Assembly (NCBI GenBank): GCA_022799315.1
Contig: JAAWOE010000002.1
Coordinates: 36,558-100,557, forward strand
DNA: 64,000 nt
Reading direction: 5' to 3'
DNA from: Clostridia bacterium
GTDB taxonomy: Bacteria; Bacillota; Clostridia; TANB77; CAG-508
Shown one piece after another: positions 1 through 12,139 of the stretch. Position numbers and translations under genes: made by a program. Positions within the stretch are counted from its first letter, which is position 1, and every line of letters starts with the position of its first letter. A model generated the notes under the pieces. It was not told the DNA's origin and did no database searches. It worked only from the letters and a program-made list of their open reading frames with translations.

Positions 1-1534
1 TTCTGGAATATCCAAACCTTCTCTTAATAAGTTAATTCCAACAAGAACATCAAATTCACCAATACGTAAGTCTCTTATAATTTCCATTCTTTCTAGTGCT
101 TTTATTTCTGAATGCATATACCTTACTTTTATTCCAATTTCAGCAAGATATGCTGTTAAATCTTCAGCCATTTTTTTAGTTAATGTAGTAACAAGTACTC
201 TTTCTTTCTTTTCTACTCTTTCATGAATTTGTGTAATTAAATCATCTATTTGATTTTCTACTGGTCTCACTTCAATTTCTGGATCAAGTAACCCTGTTGG
301 ACGTATAATTTGCTCTACAACATTTTCCTTAGAATGCTCTTTTTCATAATCTGCTGGTGTTGCACTAACAAATACAACTTGATTTATCTTATCTTCAAAT
401 TCATCAAATTGTAATGGTCTATTATCTAGCGCAGATGGAAGTCTAAAACCATATTGTACAAGTGACTCTTTTCTTGCTCTATCTCCATTGTACATTCCTC
501 TTACTTGTGGAATTGTTGCATGAGATTCATCTACTAGTAATAAGAAATCTTTTGGTAGATAATCTAATAAAGTAAATGGTGCACTACCTGGTTCTCTTCC
601 ACTAATATGTCTTGAATAATTCTCAATTCCTTGACAAAAGCCTGTTTCCTTCATCATTTCTATATCGAAATTTGTTCTTTCCTCTATTCTTTGTGCCTCA
701 ATTAGTTTATTATTATCCTTAAAATATTTTATTCTTTCTTCTAGTTCTTCTTCTATTGTATTGATGGCTCTTTCCATCTTATCTGTTGATGTAACATAGT
801 GAGAGTTTGGGAAAATCATAACATGGTTACGTGTGCTTATGACTTTGCCTGTTAATGGATTAATTTCTGATATTTTCTCAATTTCATCTCCCCACATTTC
901 TACTCTAATTGCCTTTTCATTTTCATCTGATGGGTAAATTTCAATAATATCGCCTTTAGCCCTAAATGTTCCTCTTTTAAAATCTATTTCACTTCTTGTA
1001 TATTGCATTGTAACAAGCTTTCTTAGTATTTCATCTCTTGTTTTTTGCATTCCTGGACGAAGTGAAATAATCATGTTTTCGTAATCTATTGGGTCTCCTA
1101 ATCCATAAATACAAGAAACTGAAGATACTATTATAACATCTTTTGTTTCAAATAATGCAGCTGTTGCTGAATGTCGAAGCTTGTCTATTTCATCATTAAC
1201 CGAAGAATCCTTTTCGATGTATGTATCTGATGATGCAATATATGCCTCTGGTTGGTAATAATCATAATATGAAACGAAGTATTCAACGTTATTCTCTGGA
1301 AAGAACTCTTTGAATTCTGAATATAGTTGTCCTGCTAGTGTCTTATTATGTGCTAAAACCAGTGTTGGCTTTTGCACTTTTTGTATTATATTTGCCATTG
1401 TAAAAGTTTTTCCGTGAGCCTGTAACACCTAGAAGTGTCTGGAATTTCTTACCCTCCATTATTCCTTTACTTAAATATTCTATTGCCTGTGGTTGGTCGC
1501 CTGTTGGCTTATAATCTGATACTAATTTAAACAT
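1..1534 (-). CDS. uvrB: excinuclease ABC subunit B (C-terminus beyond window); one +1 shift at CGG (1412-1414) inside Walker A
   Basis: N-term [28 protein letters not shown]; after removing one C the frame continues [34 protein letters not shown], running to position 1. Confidence 0.93.
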
Positions 1535-1698
1535 TTTTCCTCCTTTGTGACCGACAAAAATGACATCTATTATCCTTACAGTAGTCTTTAACTTAGCTGC
1601 TATTTCTTTTTGAGTTATATTTGATTTTGTTCTATTAACTCTAAAATTTTTCTTTGTGTTAAAATTACACCGACACTATAATCTTATTTTACATTCTG

Positions 1699-2700
1699 TT
1701 ACTTTAATTTCTTTATATCTTCACCCATTATTTTCAAATAGTCTTTTTCTGCCTGTGTTAAATGATTTTGCATATACTTATCATATTCTCTATGAGCTTT
1801 TTCTAATGCTTCCTCGTGAGATACTTTCCCCTTGTTATTTAATATATCTTTTCTAGTCATTTTTAAAAAGTTATCTAATTCATTTGTCCAGTCCTTCATT
1901 GTCATTGTATGCATGCTTAATGCATTAATTTCTGCTATATCTAAATATGCTGATACCATTCTATTTAGAATTTTAAGTTCTTCTTCTGTTAAATAATTTT
2001 TAGCAATTTCAGTTTCACTTCTTGTTGGAATATTTCCTTTAAAATTTGTTAGTCCTATATTTTCTTTATTGCTATCTACTCTATTATAAATAACTTCTGC
2101 TGCAGTGTTTCCATGTGTAGCATAATGCATTTTGTTTTGAATTGTTTTAAAAAATTCTTTTGTTAATTCATTGTTTGCATCATAATCAACACTTGTTGCA
2201 TAAATATCTAAAATTTTTCTCCAAAATACTTTTTCTGATGAACGGATATCTCTAATTTTCTCTAATAGTTCTTCAAAATATACTCCTCCACCATTATTTT
2301 TAAATCTATCACTATTGATATTATATCCTTTGATTAAATAATCTTTAATTAATTTATTTGCCCATATTCTAAACTGAGTACCTCGAATTGATTTTACACG
2401 ATATCCAACAGCTATAATTAATTCTAAATTGTAAAATCTAATTTTTCTTTGAACTTCTCTATTCCCTTCTTTTTGAACTGTCAAGAATTCCTTTACAGTT
2501 GAATTTTCTTTTAATTCACCCTCTTCAAATATATTTTGTATATGTCCGCTTATGTTTTGTTTGGTTGTATCAAATAATTCTGCCATTGCATTTTGAGTAA
2601 TCCATACATTTTCTTCTTCTAGCCTTACTTCTATTTTAACTTGTCCATCATCTGTTGTATAAAATATTATATTACTTTTATTATCAATTATATTATTTTC
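1699..2700 (-). CDS. RhuM-family (virulence RhuM-like) protein
   Basis: ORF 1699..2730; MENNIIDNKSNIIFYTTDDGQVKIEVRLEEENVWITQNAMAELFDTTKQNISGHIQNIFEEGEL is typical of the RhuM family; GGAGGTGTTAATATG start. Confidence 0.85.
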   Translation of the reverse strand, partial: ENNIIDNKSNIIFYTTDDGQVKIEVRLEEENVWITQNAMAELFDTTKQNISGHIQNIFEEGELKENSTVKEFLTVQKEGNREVQRKIRFYNLELIIAVGYRVKSIRGTQFRIWANKLIKDYLIKGYNINSDRFKNNGGGVYFEELLEKIRDIRSSEKVFWRKILDIYATSVDYDANNELTKEFFKTIQNKMHYATHGNTAAEVIYNRVDSNKENIGLTNFKGNIPTRSETEIAKNYLTEEELKILNRMVSAYLDIAEINALSMHTMTMKDWTNELDNFLKMTRKDILNNKGKVSHEEALEKAHREYDKYMQNHLTQAEKDYLKIMGEDIKKLK

Positions 2701-2991
2701 CATATTAACACCTCCTAAATACTGATTCATTTTATCATACTTACTCCTATATTTAAAATAATATTTTATAGCTTACACGAATTTTACACGAATTCGGTCA
2801 CAATCTTTATATTTTCAAACCTTTGTTTGTATTTTATCATAGTATTGACTACTTGTCAATTACTTTTTTTAATATAAAAACTTTCCTAAAGTTTAAAATT
2901 ATTTTTATATTTTTTCTGTTTCTTATGGACTTTTATTATTATTTTGTGTATTATAGTTATATTAAAATTTGATTTTAATGGAGGTATACAA

Positions 2992-3384
2992 ATGTCAAAA
3001 ATATTAAATATAGGAACAATCTTATTAGTTATAATTTTACTATTAGCGCCAACACTTGTTAATGCTAGTGATGTTAATATGAATTTAACAAATACAGCTT
3101 CAGCTGATTTAAACCAAAACTCAAATCAAAATAATTCGCAAGCAGCTACAAACACATTAGATTCTGAAAATCAAACACCTTCTGCTGGAGATATGGCAAG
3201 AACACCAACCACACAAACTTCAACACCAGAAACATATACTTCTGGAAGTAGTACAGTTAGTAGTTTAAGTTCATTGCCAGAAGCAGACCTTGGTTTAACT
3301 AATATTTTATGTATTATTTTAATTGTTATTGGAATACTTTTAATATTACTTGCAATCGCAATTATAATTCGTTTAAAAAATTAA
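2992..3384 (+). CDS. small exported Asn/Thr/Ser-rich protein with signal peptide and C-terminal TM helix
   Basis: GGAGG upstream of ATG at about 2992 (MSKILNIGTILLVIILLLAPTLVNA); C-terminal hydrophobic helix. Confidence 0.6.
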   Translation: MSKILNIGTILLVIILLLAPTLVNASDVNMNLTNTASADLNQNSNQNNSQAATNTLDSENQTPSAGDMARTPTTQTSTPETYTSGSSTVSSLSSLPEADLGLTNILCIILIVIGILLILLAIAIIIRLKN

Positions 3385-3542
3385 TTTTATTTTGATAAAT
3401 TTTTAAAAATTTCAAACATGAAAAATTTGACTATACTACTATTTTCTAGTAATATAGTCTATTTTTTTATGTATTAAATTGTCGAATTTTTTAATACTAA
3501 TATTGTTAAACAAATTTAAAATTTTATTAGGAGGTAAAAATT

Positions 3543-3962
3543 ATGACAAAGAAATTTATAGTCGTTTTACTAGCTATCTTCTTACTATTATCTACATCTT
3601 ATGTATTTGCTGCTAACAATGAACTTGGCGATTCTGCAAATAAAACTTCAAATACTGTAAGAAATGTTGTTGGTGGTGCTGAAAATGTTGTAGAAGATGC
3701 CGCTGGTGCAATTGGTACTGGAGTAAGAGATTTAGGAAATACATTTACAGATGGTGCTGCACGTGTTAGAGATAATGGGAATGATGGTTATGATGCAACA
3801 AGAACTGCAACTGCAAGAACTGCAAATGATAATACATTTTTAGGAATGAACTCAACTACTTGGACATGGTTTGTTCTAGCAATTGCTGCAATTGCTATAG
3901 TTGGTCTTGTTTGGTATTATGCAATGCAAACTAAAAATGAATATAATAATCATAATGATTAA
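3543..3962 (+). CDS. small exported membrane-anchored hypothetical protein
   Basis: AGGAGG RBS, signal peptide (..VFAANN), single C-terminal TM helix. Confidence 0.6.
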   Translation: MTKKFIVVLLAIFLLLSTSYVFAANNELGDSANKTSNTVRNVVGGAENVVEDAAGAIGTGVRDLGNTFTDGAARVRDNGNDGYDATRTATARTANDNTFLGMNSTTWTWFVLAIAAIAIVGLVWYYAMQTKNEYNNHND

Positions 3963-4089
3963 TTAGAAAATTAGTTTTAGATATAAACAAAATTATCTAA
4001 AACTAATTTTTTCCTTTTCTATATCAAATTTTAGTGTTATAATAGTTACAGAATCAGATACTGTTTTTACTAATATACTCTATACGAGA

Positions 4090-4245
4090 ACATATAGTAA
4101 TATAAGAGTAAAAATGAGTTCGACCATACTGAGCAAGGCGACGTTTTTTCTTTTTCTTAGGTATAATGTGTTATATTATTTATTAAAACCAATTATACTA
4201 AAACGCCTTGGAGAACGGAATTTTTAATCTTATATTACTATATGT
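4090..4245. repeat. MITE-like / structured intergenic repeat, copy 1
   Basis: ends ACATATAGTAATATAAGA...TCTTATATTACTATATGT are inverted repeats; internal AGTTCGACCATACTGAGCAAGGCG / CGCCTTGGAGAACGGAAT shared with 34858-35005 and 58828-58982. Confidence 0.75.
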
Positions 4246-4292
4246 TTCTTTTGATGATTACTACCAACAAAATTATTAAAAGGAGAAAATTT

Positions 4293-4745
4293 ATGTCATC
4301 ACTTATTGCAAAAAATCCAACTGCAAAACATAATTATATAATAGAAGATACTTTAGAAGCAGGTATTGTTCTTAGCGGAACTGAAATAAAATCTATTCGT
4401 GCCAGTAAAGTAAATTTAAAGGATAGCTATGCTATTATTAAAAATGCAGAAGTTTTTGTTTTGGGTATGCATATAAGTCCATACGAACATGGAAATATTT
4501 TTAATAAAGATCCTTTACGAAACAGAAAACTTTTGTTAACTAAACGTGAAATAAATAAACTTATTGGATTGACTAAACAAAAAGGTTATGCTTTGGTTCC
4601 AATGTCTTTATATTTCAAAGGAAGTTTAGTTAAACTTGAACTTGGAATTGGCAAAGGTAAAAAATTATATGATAAGCGCCAAGAGTTAGCAAAAAAAGAT
4701 GCAAATAAGCAAATTGCTATAAATTTAAAAACTAAAAATAGATAA
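4293..4745 (+). CDS. smpB: SsrA-binding protein
   Basis: [51 protein letters not shown] before ATG 4293. Confidence 0.97.
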   Translation: MSSLIAKNPTAKHNYIIEDTLEAGIVLSGTEIKSIRASKVNLKDSYAIIKNAEVFVLGMHISPYEHGNIFNKDPLRNRKLLLTKREINKLIGLTKQKGYALVPMSLYFKGSLVKLELGIGKGKKLYDKRQELAKKDANKQIAINLKTKNR

Positions 4746-4877
4746 ATATCTTATATATGTCCGCTTCATCTTGCTGGAAGTTGGGCATTTTCTTTTTAGG
4801 CTTAAAAAGAAAAGCACAACTTCCACGTGAAGCTAATTCTTCACTAGAAAGTTGCCTTTTCATATATGTTACATATT

Positions 4878-5459
4878 TTATTTGAATGAGTTTATTATTT
4901 TTTCCATTTTTGGTTGTAAGCTTTCAGCATCTTTTTCTAATCCACCAACTGTTAAGATATATACTTTTGAATCTTTTACAATTGCCATTTGAGTAATTGT
5001 CATTGTTTGTCCTTGACTTGTTGCTGTGTAACTTAATTTAGCTGCTTTTCTTCCATTTAAGTTTATATATTCTGTTTTTACTTCATTATCTTTTATAGTC
5101 ATTTGTTGTTTAATACCTATAATAGATGCCTCAATATAACCTTCAAATGTATATCTAGATGGGAATGCTTCTGATACAATGTTTACACTTGCACCAGCAA
5201 TATCTGGGTCCATATACATTGGTTGTGTTGCTTTTCCTACTGATTTGTAGTTTGATGGGTAGTAAAATTCTACGCCTTCCATTGCTTCACATTTAGTGTA
5301 GCCTTCCATATTTTCATCTGCTGTTACTACTGTTAGCCCTTCTAATTCATCTTTTGATGTTTTTTCTGCATTTGGTAATGCACTACATCCTGTAAGTGTT
5401 ACTATTGCCATAACCATGATGATCATTAAAATAATTGATTTTGTTAAATTTTTTTTCAT
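4878..5459 (-). CDS. lipoprotein with signal peptide
   Basis: lipobox VTLTGCSA. Confidence 0.6.
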   Translation of the reverse strand: MKKNLTKSIILMIIMVMAIVTLTGCSALPNAEKTSKDELEGLTVVTADENMEGYTKCEAMEGVEFYYPSNYKSVGKATQPMYMDPDIAGASVNIVSEAFPSRYTFEGYIEASIIGIKQQMTIKDNEVKTEYINLNGRKAAKLSYTATSQGQTMTITQMAIVKDSKVYILTVGGLEKDAESLQPKMEKIINSFK

Positions 5460-5494
5460 TTTTTTCTCCCCTTTTATTTTAATTTATTATATAT

Positions 5495-6439
<945 letters not shown>

Positions 6440-6491
6440 TTAAATATTATAAATGTATTTTATTTCTAAAATTTTAATATGTCAATACTTA

Positions 6492-7355
6492 CTATTTAAT
6501 AATACTATAAAAATTTTTGAAAGTATAACCCTGTTCTCTTAAATAAGAAATAATTTCTGGTAGCGCTTCATAAGTTAATATTTTATCTCCTGCATCATGC
6601 ATTAAAATTACTACTGAATTCTTATTTCCCACTGTTTGTTTTGTATTTTCTATAATAGCTTCTTTTGTTTTTGCTCCTGCCGCATCACTACTTAATGAAT
6701 TCCAATCAATATAGGCTATATTATTTTCATCTAATATGTTTTTTGCCTGAGCTTTTATATTTTTATATTTCCCACCTGTTGAACCACCTGGAAATCTAAA
6801 TAAATGTCCATCATAATCTGTTTCTAATATTCTAGATATTGTTTGTTTAGTTTTATTATATTCTTCTAATACCGCTTCTGGAGTTGCATAGATATTTCCA
6901 TATATATGTGAATATCCATGGTTTGCAATAAAGTGTCCTTCTTTATATTCTCTTCTTAAAATATCTGGATTCAAGTCTGCCCTTGCGCCTAATACAAAGA
7001 ATGTTGCTTTTATATTTTCTTGTTTTAATAAGTCTAATAGTAGTGGTGTTACAGTTTTTGAAGGTCCATCATCAAAAGTTAAATAAACTACTTTTTCTTC
7101 ACTATGATATATGTTGTTTCTTAAAGCTTTTCCAATATCAGTATAAACAGGATTAAAGTTCACTTTTGCAATATGTTTTGATTTTTCATTTTTTGTTTCA
7201 CTTGATGCAACCACTTTTTCTTCTGGAACTGTATTTGTTTTTTCTGACATATTTTTAAATTTGTCTTTGTTTATATGATAAAAAACACAAAAACCAATAG
7301 CAGCTATAATAAGCACTGCTATTAATACTGTGATAATTACTTTTTTTCTATTCAT
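6492..7355 (-). CDS. polysaccharide deacetylase family protein
   Basis: VYLTFDDGPSKTVTPLLLDLLKQENIKATFFVLG..HGYSH; N-terminal TM. Confidence 0.9.
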   Translation of the reverse strand: MNRKKVIITVLIAVLIIAAIGFCVFYHINKDKFKNMSEKTNTVPEEKVVASSETKNEKSKHIAKVNFNPVYTDIGKALRNNIYHSEEKVVYLTFDDGPSKTVTPLLLDLLKQENIKATFFVLGARADLNPDILRREYKEGHFIANHGYSHIYGNIYATPEAVLEEYNKTKQTISRILETDYDGHLFRFPGGSTGGKYKNIKAQAKNILDENNIAYIDWNSLSSDAAGAKTKEAIIENTKQTVGNKNSVVILMHDAGDKILTYEALPEIISYLREQGYTFKNFYSIIK

Positions 7356-7518
7356 CTTTGGTTCTACTTCTATTAAACCATATATCACTTTTTAACGTCC
7401 CCTTTTGTTATTTTTTGTCGTTTATACACTTATTATACAACAAAAGCACTATTTTTAACAATATATTTTATAAATTTATATTGTTAAAAATAGTGCTTCT
7501 GTTTTATATTATATGCGT

Positions 7519-10245
7519 TTACTCATCTTTTGCTGTATTAATTTTAAATAGTTTAAATATTTCAACAATAGCAAGTGGTGCAAATACTAAGCATACTACT
7601 TCTACTATATTTTCTACAGGTAGCGCCCAAATACTAAATATCGTTCTTAAGGCTGGCACTAATAATATTGTAAGCATTAGTGCTGCAGATATTGCAATTG
7701 CTCCTAATAAAGTTTTATTATTAAATGGTTTTGTTCTAAAAATTGAGTTTTTGTTATCTCTTACATTAAATACGTGTACTAATTGAGATAATGCTAAAAC
7801 TGAAAATGCCATTGTTTGACCAATTTCAATTTTTACATGTTCTACATATTCTGGTGTTCCTTCTATATTTGGTGTTGCAAGACCTATACAAAATGCTACA
7901 AGTGTTAATACACCTATCATAATTCCTTGGTATATTACTCTCCATATCATACCTTTTGTAAATATTCCTTTTTTAGAATCTATTGGTTTTCTATTCATAA
8001 CATCTTTATTTGCAGGGTCAAATGCTACTGCAAGTGCAGGTAGTGCATCTGTTACTAAATTAATCCATAATATGTGTATTGGTAATAATGGTTCTAATGC
8101 ACTAATATTTGTTATTCCAAACCATTTAGCAAGTAATGGTGTAATTAATATTGCAACAAATAATACTATAATTTCTCCAACGTTACTTGATAATAAATAT
8201 TGTATTGCTTTTAGGATATTATCATAAATACGTCTTCCTTCTTCAACTGCTGATACTACTGTTGCAAAGTTATCATCTGTTAATATAACATCTGCCGCCT
8301 CTTTTGCAACATCTGTTCCGACCATTCCCATAGCACAACCAATGTCTGCATTTTTAAGTGCTGGTGCATCATTTACTCCATCGCCTGTCATTGCAACAAT
8401 TTCTCCTTGTGCTTTCCAAGCTTTTACAATACGTACTTTGTGTTCTGGTGAGACTCTAGCATATACACTATAACTTCTGATATTTTTTGTTAGTTCTTCA
8501 TCTGACATTTGTTCTAGTTCTGCACCTGTTAATGCTTCAGATTCATTTTCTAATATTCCTAATGCTTTTGCAATTGCTATTGCTGTTATTTTATGATCTC
8601 CTGTTATCATTACAGTTTTAATTCCCGCTGTTTTACACTTTTCTACAGCGACACGAGCTTCTTCTCTTGGTGGATCAATCATTCCAACCATACCAACAAA
8701 AATTAAATCGCTCTCCATGTTTTCCATTTCTTCTTTTTGTGGCATATGGTCTAATTCTTTATACGCAAAGGCTAGTACTCTTAAAGCATTCTTTGCCATT
8801 TCTTCATTGTTCATTTGAATTTCTTTTTTGAATACATCTAAATCATTTTTTATTTCTCCATTTATATTGTATGAAACAGATCTATTTAATAATTCATCTA
8901 CTCCACCTTTTGTATATACTATATATTTATCTCCTATTTTATGCACTGTTGTCATTAATTTTCTATCTGAATCAAATGGAATTTCTTCTACTCTTGGCAT
9001 TTGTTCATATAATGCTGGGTTAAAGTCTAAATCAAATCCCATATCTATTAAAGCAGTTTCTGTTGGGTCTCCTGTTAGTTCATTATTTGGTCCTATTTTT
9101 GTATCATTACATAGCATACTTGCATATATTAAGTGCTTTAATACTTCATTTTTTGAATATACAAAATCCACTCCAAAATCTACTAATTTGTTGTTAAAAT
9201 ATAATTTTTTAACTGTCATTTTATTTTGTGTTAATGTTCCTGTTTTATCTGAACAAATTACTGTTGCACTTCCTAAAGTTTCTACTGCTGGTAGTTTTTT
9301 TACAATTGCATTTTTCTTTACCATTCTTTGTACACCTATTGCAAGAACGATTGTAGATACTGCAACTAATCCTTCTGGAATTGCAGCAACTGCTAAGCTA
9401 ACTGCTGTCATAAACATATGGATTGGTTCTTTTCCATATAGTAACCCAATTACAAATATTACTACACAAATTGCAAGCGCTGCTATTCCTAATGTTTTTC
9501 CTAATTTGTTTAATTTTTCTTGTAGTGGTGTTGTTGTTTCTTCTGTAGAATCTAACATAGTTGCAATTTTTCCAACTTCTGTGTTCATTCCAGTACTAAC
9601 AACTATACCTTTTCCTCTACCATATGTGATTAAGCTAGATGAAAATAGCATATTAGTTCTATCTCCAATTCCAACTTTTTCATCTGTTATTTTTTCTACT
9701 TGCTTTTCTACTGGAACTGATTCCCCAGTTAGTGCTGATTCTTGTGATTTTAGGTTTACTGCTTCGATTATTCTTAAATCTGCTGGTATATAGTCTCCTG
9801 TTTCTAGTACCACAATGTCTCCTGGTACTAATTGTTTTGATGGAATAACTTCTAATTTGCCATTTCTAATTACTTTTGATGCATGGTCACTTAGTTTTTG
9901 CAAAGCCTCTAATGATTTTTCTGCTTTACTTTCTTGAGCTACACCAATGACTGCATTTAATATAACTACTATTAATATAATAATTGTATCTGTAATTCCT
10001 TCTCCTTCAGATATTCCTACAATTCCTGATACAATTGCTGCTACAATTAATACAATAATTGTAAAGTCTTTAAATTGCTCTAAAAATTTTTGAAATAATG
10101 TTTTTTTCTTTTTTGCTTTTAATTCATTTAGTCCATACTCTTTTTGTTTACTTTCTACTTGCTCGCTTGTTAGTCCATTTTCTAAATCTGTTTGCAACTC
10201 TTTTTTAGTTTCTTCAACCTCTTTTGAAAACCATTCTTTTTCCAA
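7519..10245 (-). CDS. calcium-type cation-translocating P-type ATPase
   Basis: ICSDKTGTLTQNKM, MTGDGVNDAPALKNADIG, PEGLVA motifs. Confidence 0.96.
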   Translation of the reverse strand: MEKEWFSKEVEETKKELQTDLENGLTSEQVESKQKEYGLNELKAKKKKTLFQKFLEQFKDFTIIVLIVAAIVSGIVGISEGEGITDTIIILIVVILNAVIGVAQESKAEKSLEALQKLSDHASKVIRNGKLEVIPSKQLVPGDIVVLETGDYIPADLRIIEAVNLKSQESALTGESVPVEKQVEKITDEKVGIGDRTNMLFSSSLITYGRGKGIVVSTGMNTEVGKIATMLDSTEETTTPLQEKLNKLGKTLGIAALAICVVIFVIGLLYGKEPIHMFMTAVSLAVAAIPEGLVAVSTIVLAIGVQRMVKKNAIVKKLPAVETLGSATVICSDKTGTLTQNKMTVKKLYFNNKLVDFGVDFVYSKNEVLKHLIYASMLCNDTKIGPNNELTGDPTETALIDMGFDLDFNPALYEQMPRVEEIPFDSDRKLMTTVHKIGDKYIVYTKGGVDELLNRSVSYNINGEIKNDLDVFKKEIQMNNEEMAKNALRVLAFAYKELDHMPQKEEMENMESDLIFVGMVGMIDPPREEARVAVEKCKTAGIKTVMITGDHKITAIAIAKALGILENESEALTGAELEQMSDEELTKNIRSYSVYARVSPEHKVRIVKAWKAQGEIVAMTGDGVNDAPALKNADIGCAMGMVGTDVAKEAADVILTDDNFATVVSAVEEGRRIYDNILKAIQYLLSSNVGEIIVLFVAILITPLLAKWFGITNISALEPLLPIHILWINLVTDALPALAVAFDPANKDVMNRKPIDSKKGIFTKGMIWRVIYQGIMIGVLTLVAFCIGLATPNIEGTPEYVEHVKIEIGQTMAFSVLALSQLVHVFNVRDNKNSIFRTKPFNNKTLLGAIAISAALMLTILLVPALRTIFSIWALPVENIVEVVCLVFAPLAIVEIFKLFKINTAKDE

Positions 10246-10297
10246 TTTTCATCTCTCCTCTTTACTTTTAGTTTTGCTTGCTTCTCCTAAATTATAC

Positions 10298-10442
10298 AAA
10301 AATGGCAAGGCTTTTAAATAAATTTTTTATATAAAAAAACTTATCTAAAAGTCTTGCCTACTTATATTTTATAAGCTTGTTAACCAGATATTTTCATATC
10401 GCGTCTGTTGACTAACAATACTTTGGCTACTCCCTTTTAACT
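10298..10442 (-). promoter_or_regulatory. yybP-ykoY (Mn2+) riboswitch with terminator expression platform, 5' leader of the P-type ATPase
   Basis: minus strand TTAAAAGGGAGTAGCC...GTTAACAAGCTTATAAAATATAAGTAGGCAAGACTTTT resembles the yybP-ykoY consensus; GGCAAGACTTTTAGATAA pairs with TTATTTAAAAGCCTTGCC followed by ATTTTTGT. Confidence 0.75.
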
Positions 10443-10515
10443 TTACTATTAATTTTATTATTTGCATTTTACCATTATATGAAAAATTTTTCAAGATGTT
10501 TCATAAAGATTTTTC

Positions 10516-11928
10516 TTATTGTTCCATTTCTAACTTATACTCATCTTTTAGCTCATCTACTATTTTGTCAAATTCCTGTTGTCCTGCTGCTTTTATATAT
10601 ACTGCATCTCCATTTTGTATGTTCTTTTTTAAGTCTTCTATTAATAATTCTTTAGTTTTAAATTTTTTTATTCTTTTTTCTTCCATATAGTTTAACGCAC
10701 CTTTAAATATATGTTTTGTAAATTCTCCATTTAAATATAAATAGTCATATTCTAAGTTTCCCAATAACTTTCCCAGTTTTTCATGTAAATTTGGTGCTTG
10801 TTCTCCTAATGCTGCCATTTTTCCTAGTACAGCTATTTTTCTTTTACTTTTCATCTTATTGGTTAATTCAAGTCCCAATTTTACAGATTCAAAACTTGAA
10901 CTATATGAATCATCAATTAAAGTAATTTCTTTTTCTTCATTTTTCCATAATTGAAATCTTCCCTTTATTGGTTTAAAGTTTTCAATCCCTTTTATTATAT
11001 TTTCATAACTTATCCCATAAATTTCTGCAATTTTTATAGCCACTATTATACTATTAATATAATGTTTTCCATAAAGATTTAAAGAGAACCCTACTTCTTT
11101 TCCATAAATATTAATTTTAAAACTTAATTTTCCTTCTTCTTCAAAAATATCATATGCTTCATCTGTACTATATTTAATAACTTTATAATTCTTAGAATCT
11201 TGTATGTCTTTTAAATATTCATCATTCGCATTTACAAATAATAATTTTTTATCTTTAATGAAATCTGTAATATGTAGTTTTTCTTCTAGTATTCCCTCTT
11301 TTGTTTCAAATTTATTTAGATGTGCTGTTCCTATATTATGAATAACAGCAATAGATGGCTCAACTAATTGTGACATTTTCTCCATTCTACCTGGTCTTGC
11401 TGTTCCTAATTCAAATACTCCAATTTCATAGTTTTCAAATAGCATTAAATCTACAGAGATAAACTCTCTTGTATTATTATTAGCATTCCTAAAATCGTGT
11501 AAAACTTTCTTTTCTGTTTCTAATATGCTAGATATTAAGTTACAAAGGCTTGTTTTACCTACACTTCCTGTCACTGCAATAATCTCTTTATCAATATTTT
11601 GTTTTCTCATTTTTAATCCTAATTTGCAAATAGTTTCGTTAACATTTTCTACTTCTATAATACATATATCAGGATTTATCATTAACGCTTCATTTACAAT
11701 TTCTTTATATTGATTGGAATTTTTTTCTATAAAAAATCCAGTCCCACCATTTTTAACAGAATCTATAATACAAATTTCACGGTTTACATTTTTGAAAGTA
11801 ATTGGTACGTAAAACTCATTTTTTGTATGAGTTTTACTTCCACATCTATATAATGAAATTACAGTATCGAAATTTCCATTTACAATTTTTCCATTAGTTT
11901 CTTCTTCTAGTTCTTTTAATGTAAACAT
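10516..11928 (-). CDS. murF: Mur ligase, MurF-like (UDP-MurNAc-tripeptide D-Ala-D-Ala ligase family)
   Basis: ITGSVGKTSLCNLI, N..NNTREF, ELGTARPGRM, GRFQLWK, DDSYSSSFESVK. Confidence 0.8.
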   Translation of the reverse strand: MFTLKELEEETNGKIVNGNFDTVISLYRCGSKTHTKNEFYVPITFKNVNREICIIDSVKNGGTGFFIEKNSNQYKEIVNEALMINPDICIIEVENVNETICKLGLKMRKQNIDKEIIAVTGSVGKTSLCNLISSILETEKKVLHDFRNANNNTREFISVDLMLFENYEIGVFELGTARPGRMEKMSQLVEPSIAVIHNIGTAHLNKFETKEGILEEKLHITDFIKDKKLLFVNANDEYLKDIQDSKNYKVIKYSTDEAYDIFEEEGKLSFKINIYGKEVGFSLNLYGKHYINSIIVAIKIAEIYGISYENIIKGIENFKPIKGRFQLWKNEEKEITLIDDSYSSSFESVKLGLELTNKMKSKRKIAVLGKMAALGEQAPNLHEKLGKLLGNLEYDYLYLNGEFTKHIFKGALNYMEEKRIKKFKTKELLIEDLKKNIQNGDAVYIKAAGQQEFDKIVDELKDEYKLEMEQ

Positions 11929-12003
11929 ATAACTCTCCTTTGTTATATTATATTAGAGTTATTATACAATATAAAAAAACAACTAGTCAAATACTAGTTG
12001 TTT

Positions 12004-12079
12004 TGGCAGGGGTACTAAGACTCGAACTCAGACTTGTGGTTTTGGAGACCATCGTGCTAACCATTGACACTATACCCCT
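12004..12079 (-). tRNA. tRNA-Trp (anticodon CCA)
   Basis: cloverleaf; anticodon loop CTCCAAA; GTTCGAGTC T-loop; encoded CCA. Confidence 0.93.
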
Positions 12080-12139
12080 ATGTAATTTGCAAATATTATA
12101 TTAGCATAAAAAGCATTTTGTTGCAAGTGTTTTTATTAA

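Noticed and set aside
1-1534. uvrB, xseA, sortase etc. as simple pseudogenes
   Set aside because: All lesions are the same +1 event at CGG with intact downstream frames and conserved motifs, which random decay would not give.
4242-4292. N-terminal extension of smpB in the ORF track
   Set aside because: It lies in the MITE-like repeat; the real start with RBS is ATG 4293.
8828-9793. 321-aa plus-strand ORF
   Set aside because: Antisense to the clear P-type ATPase; composition is a shadow of the opposite strand.
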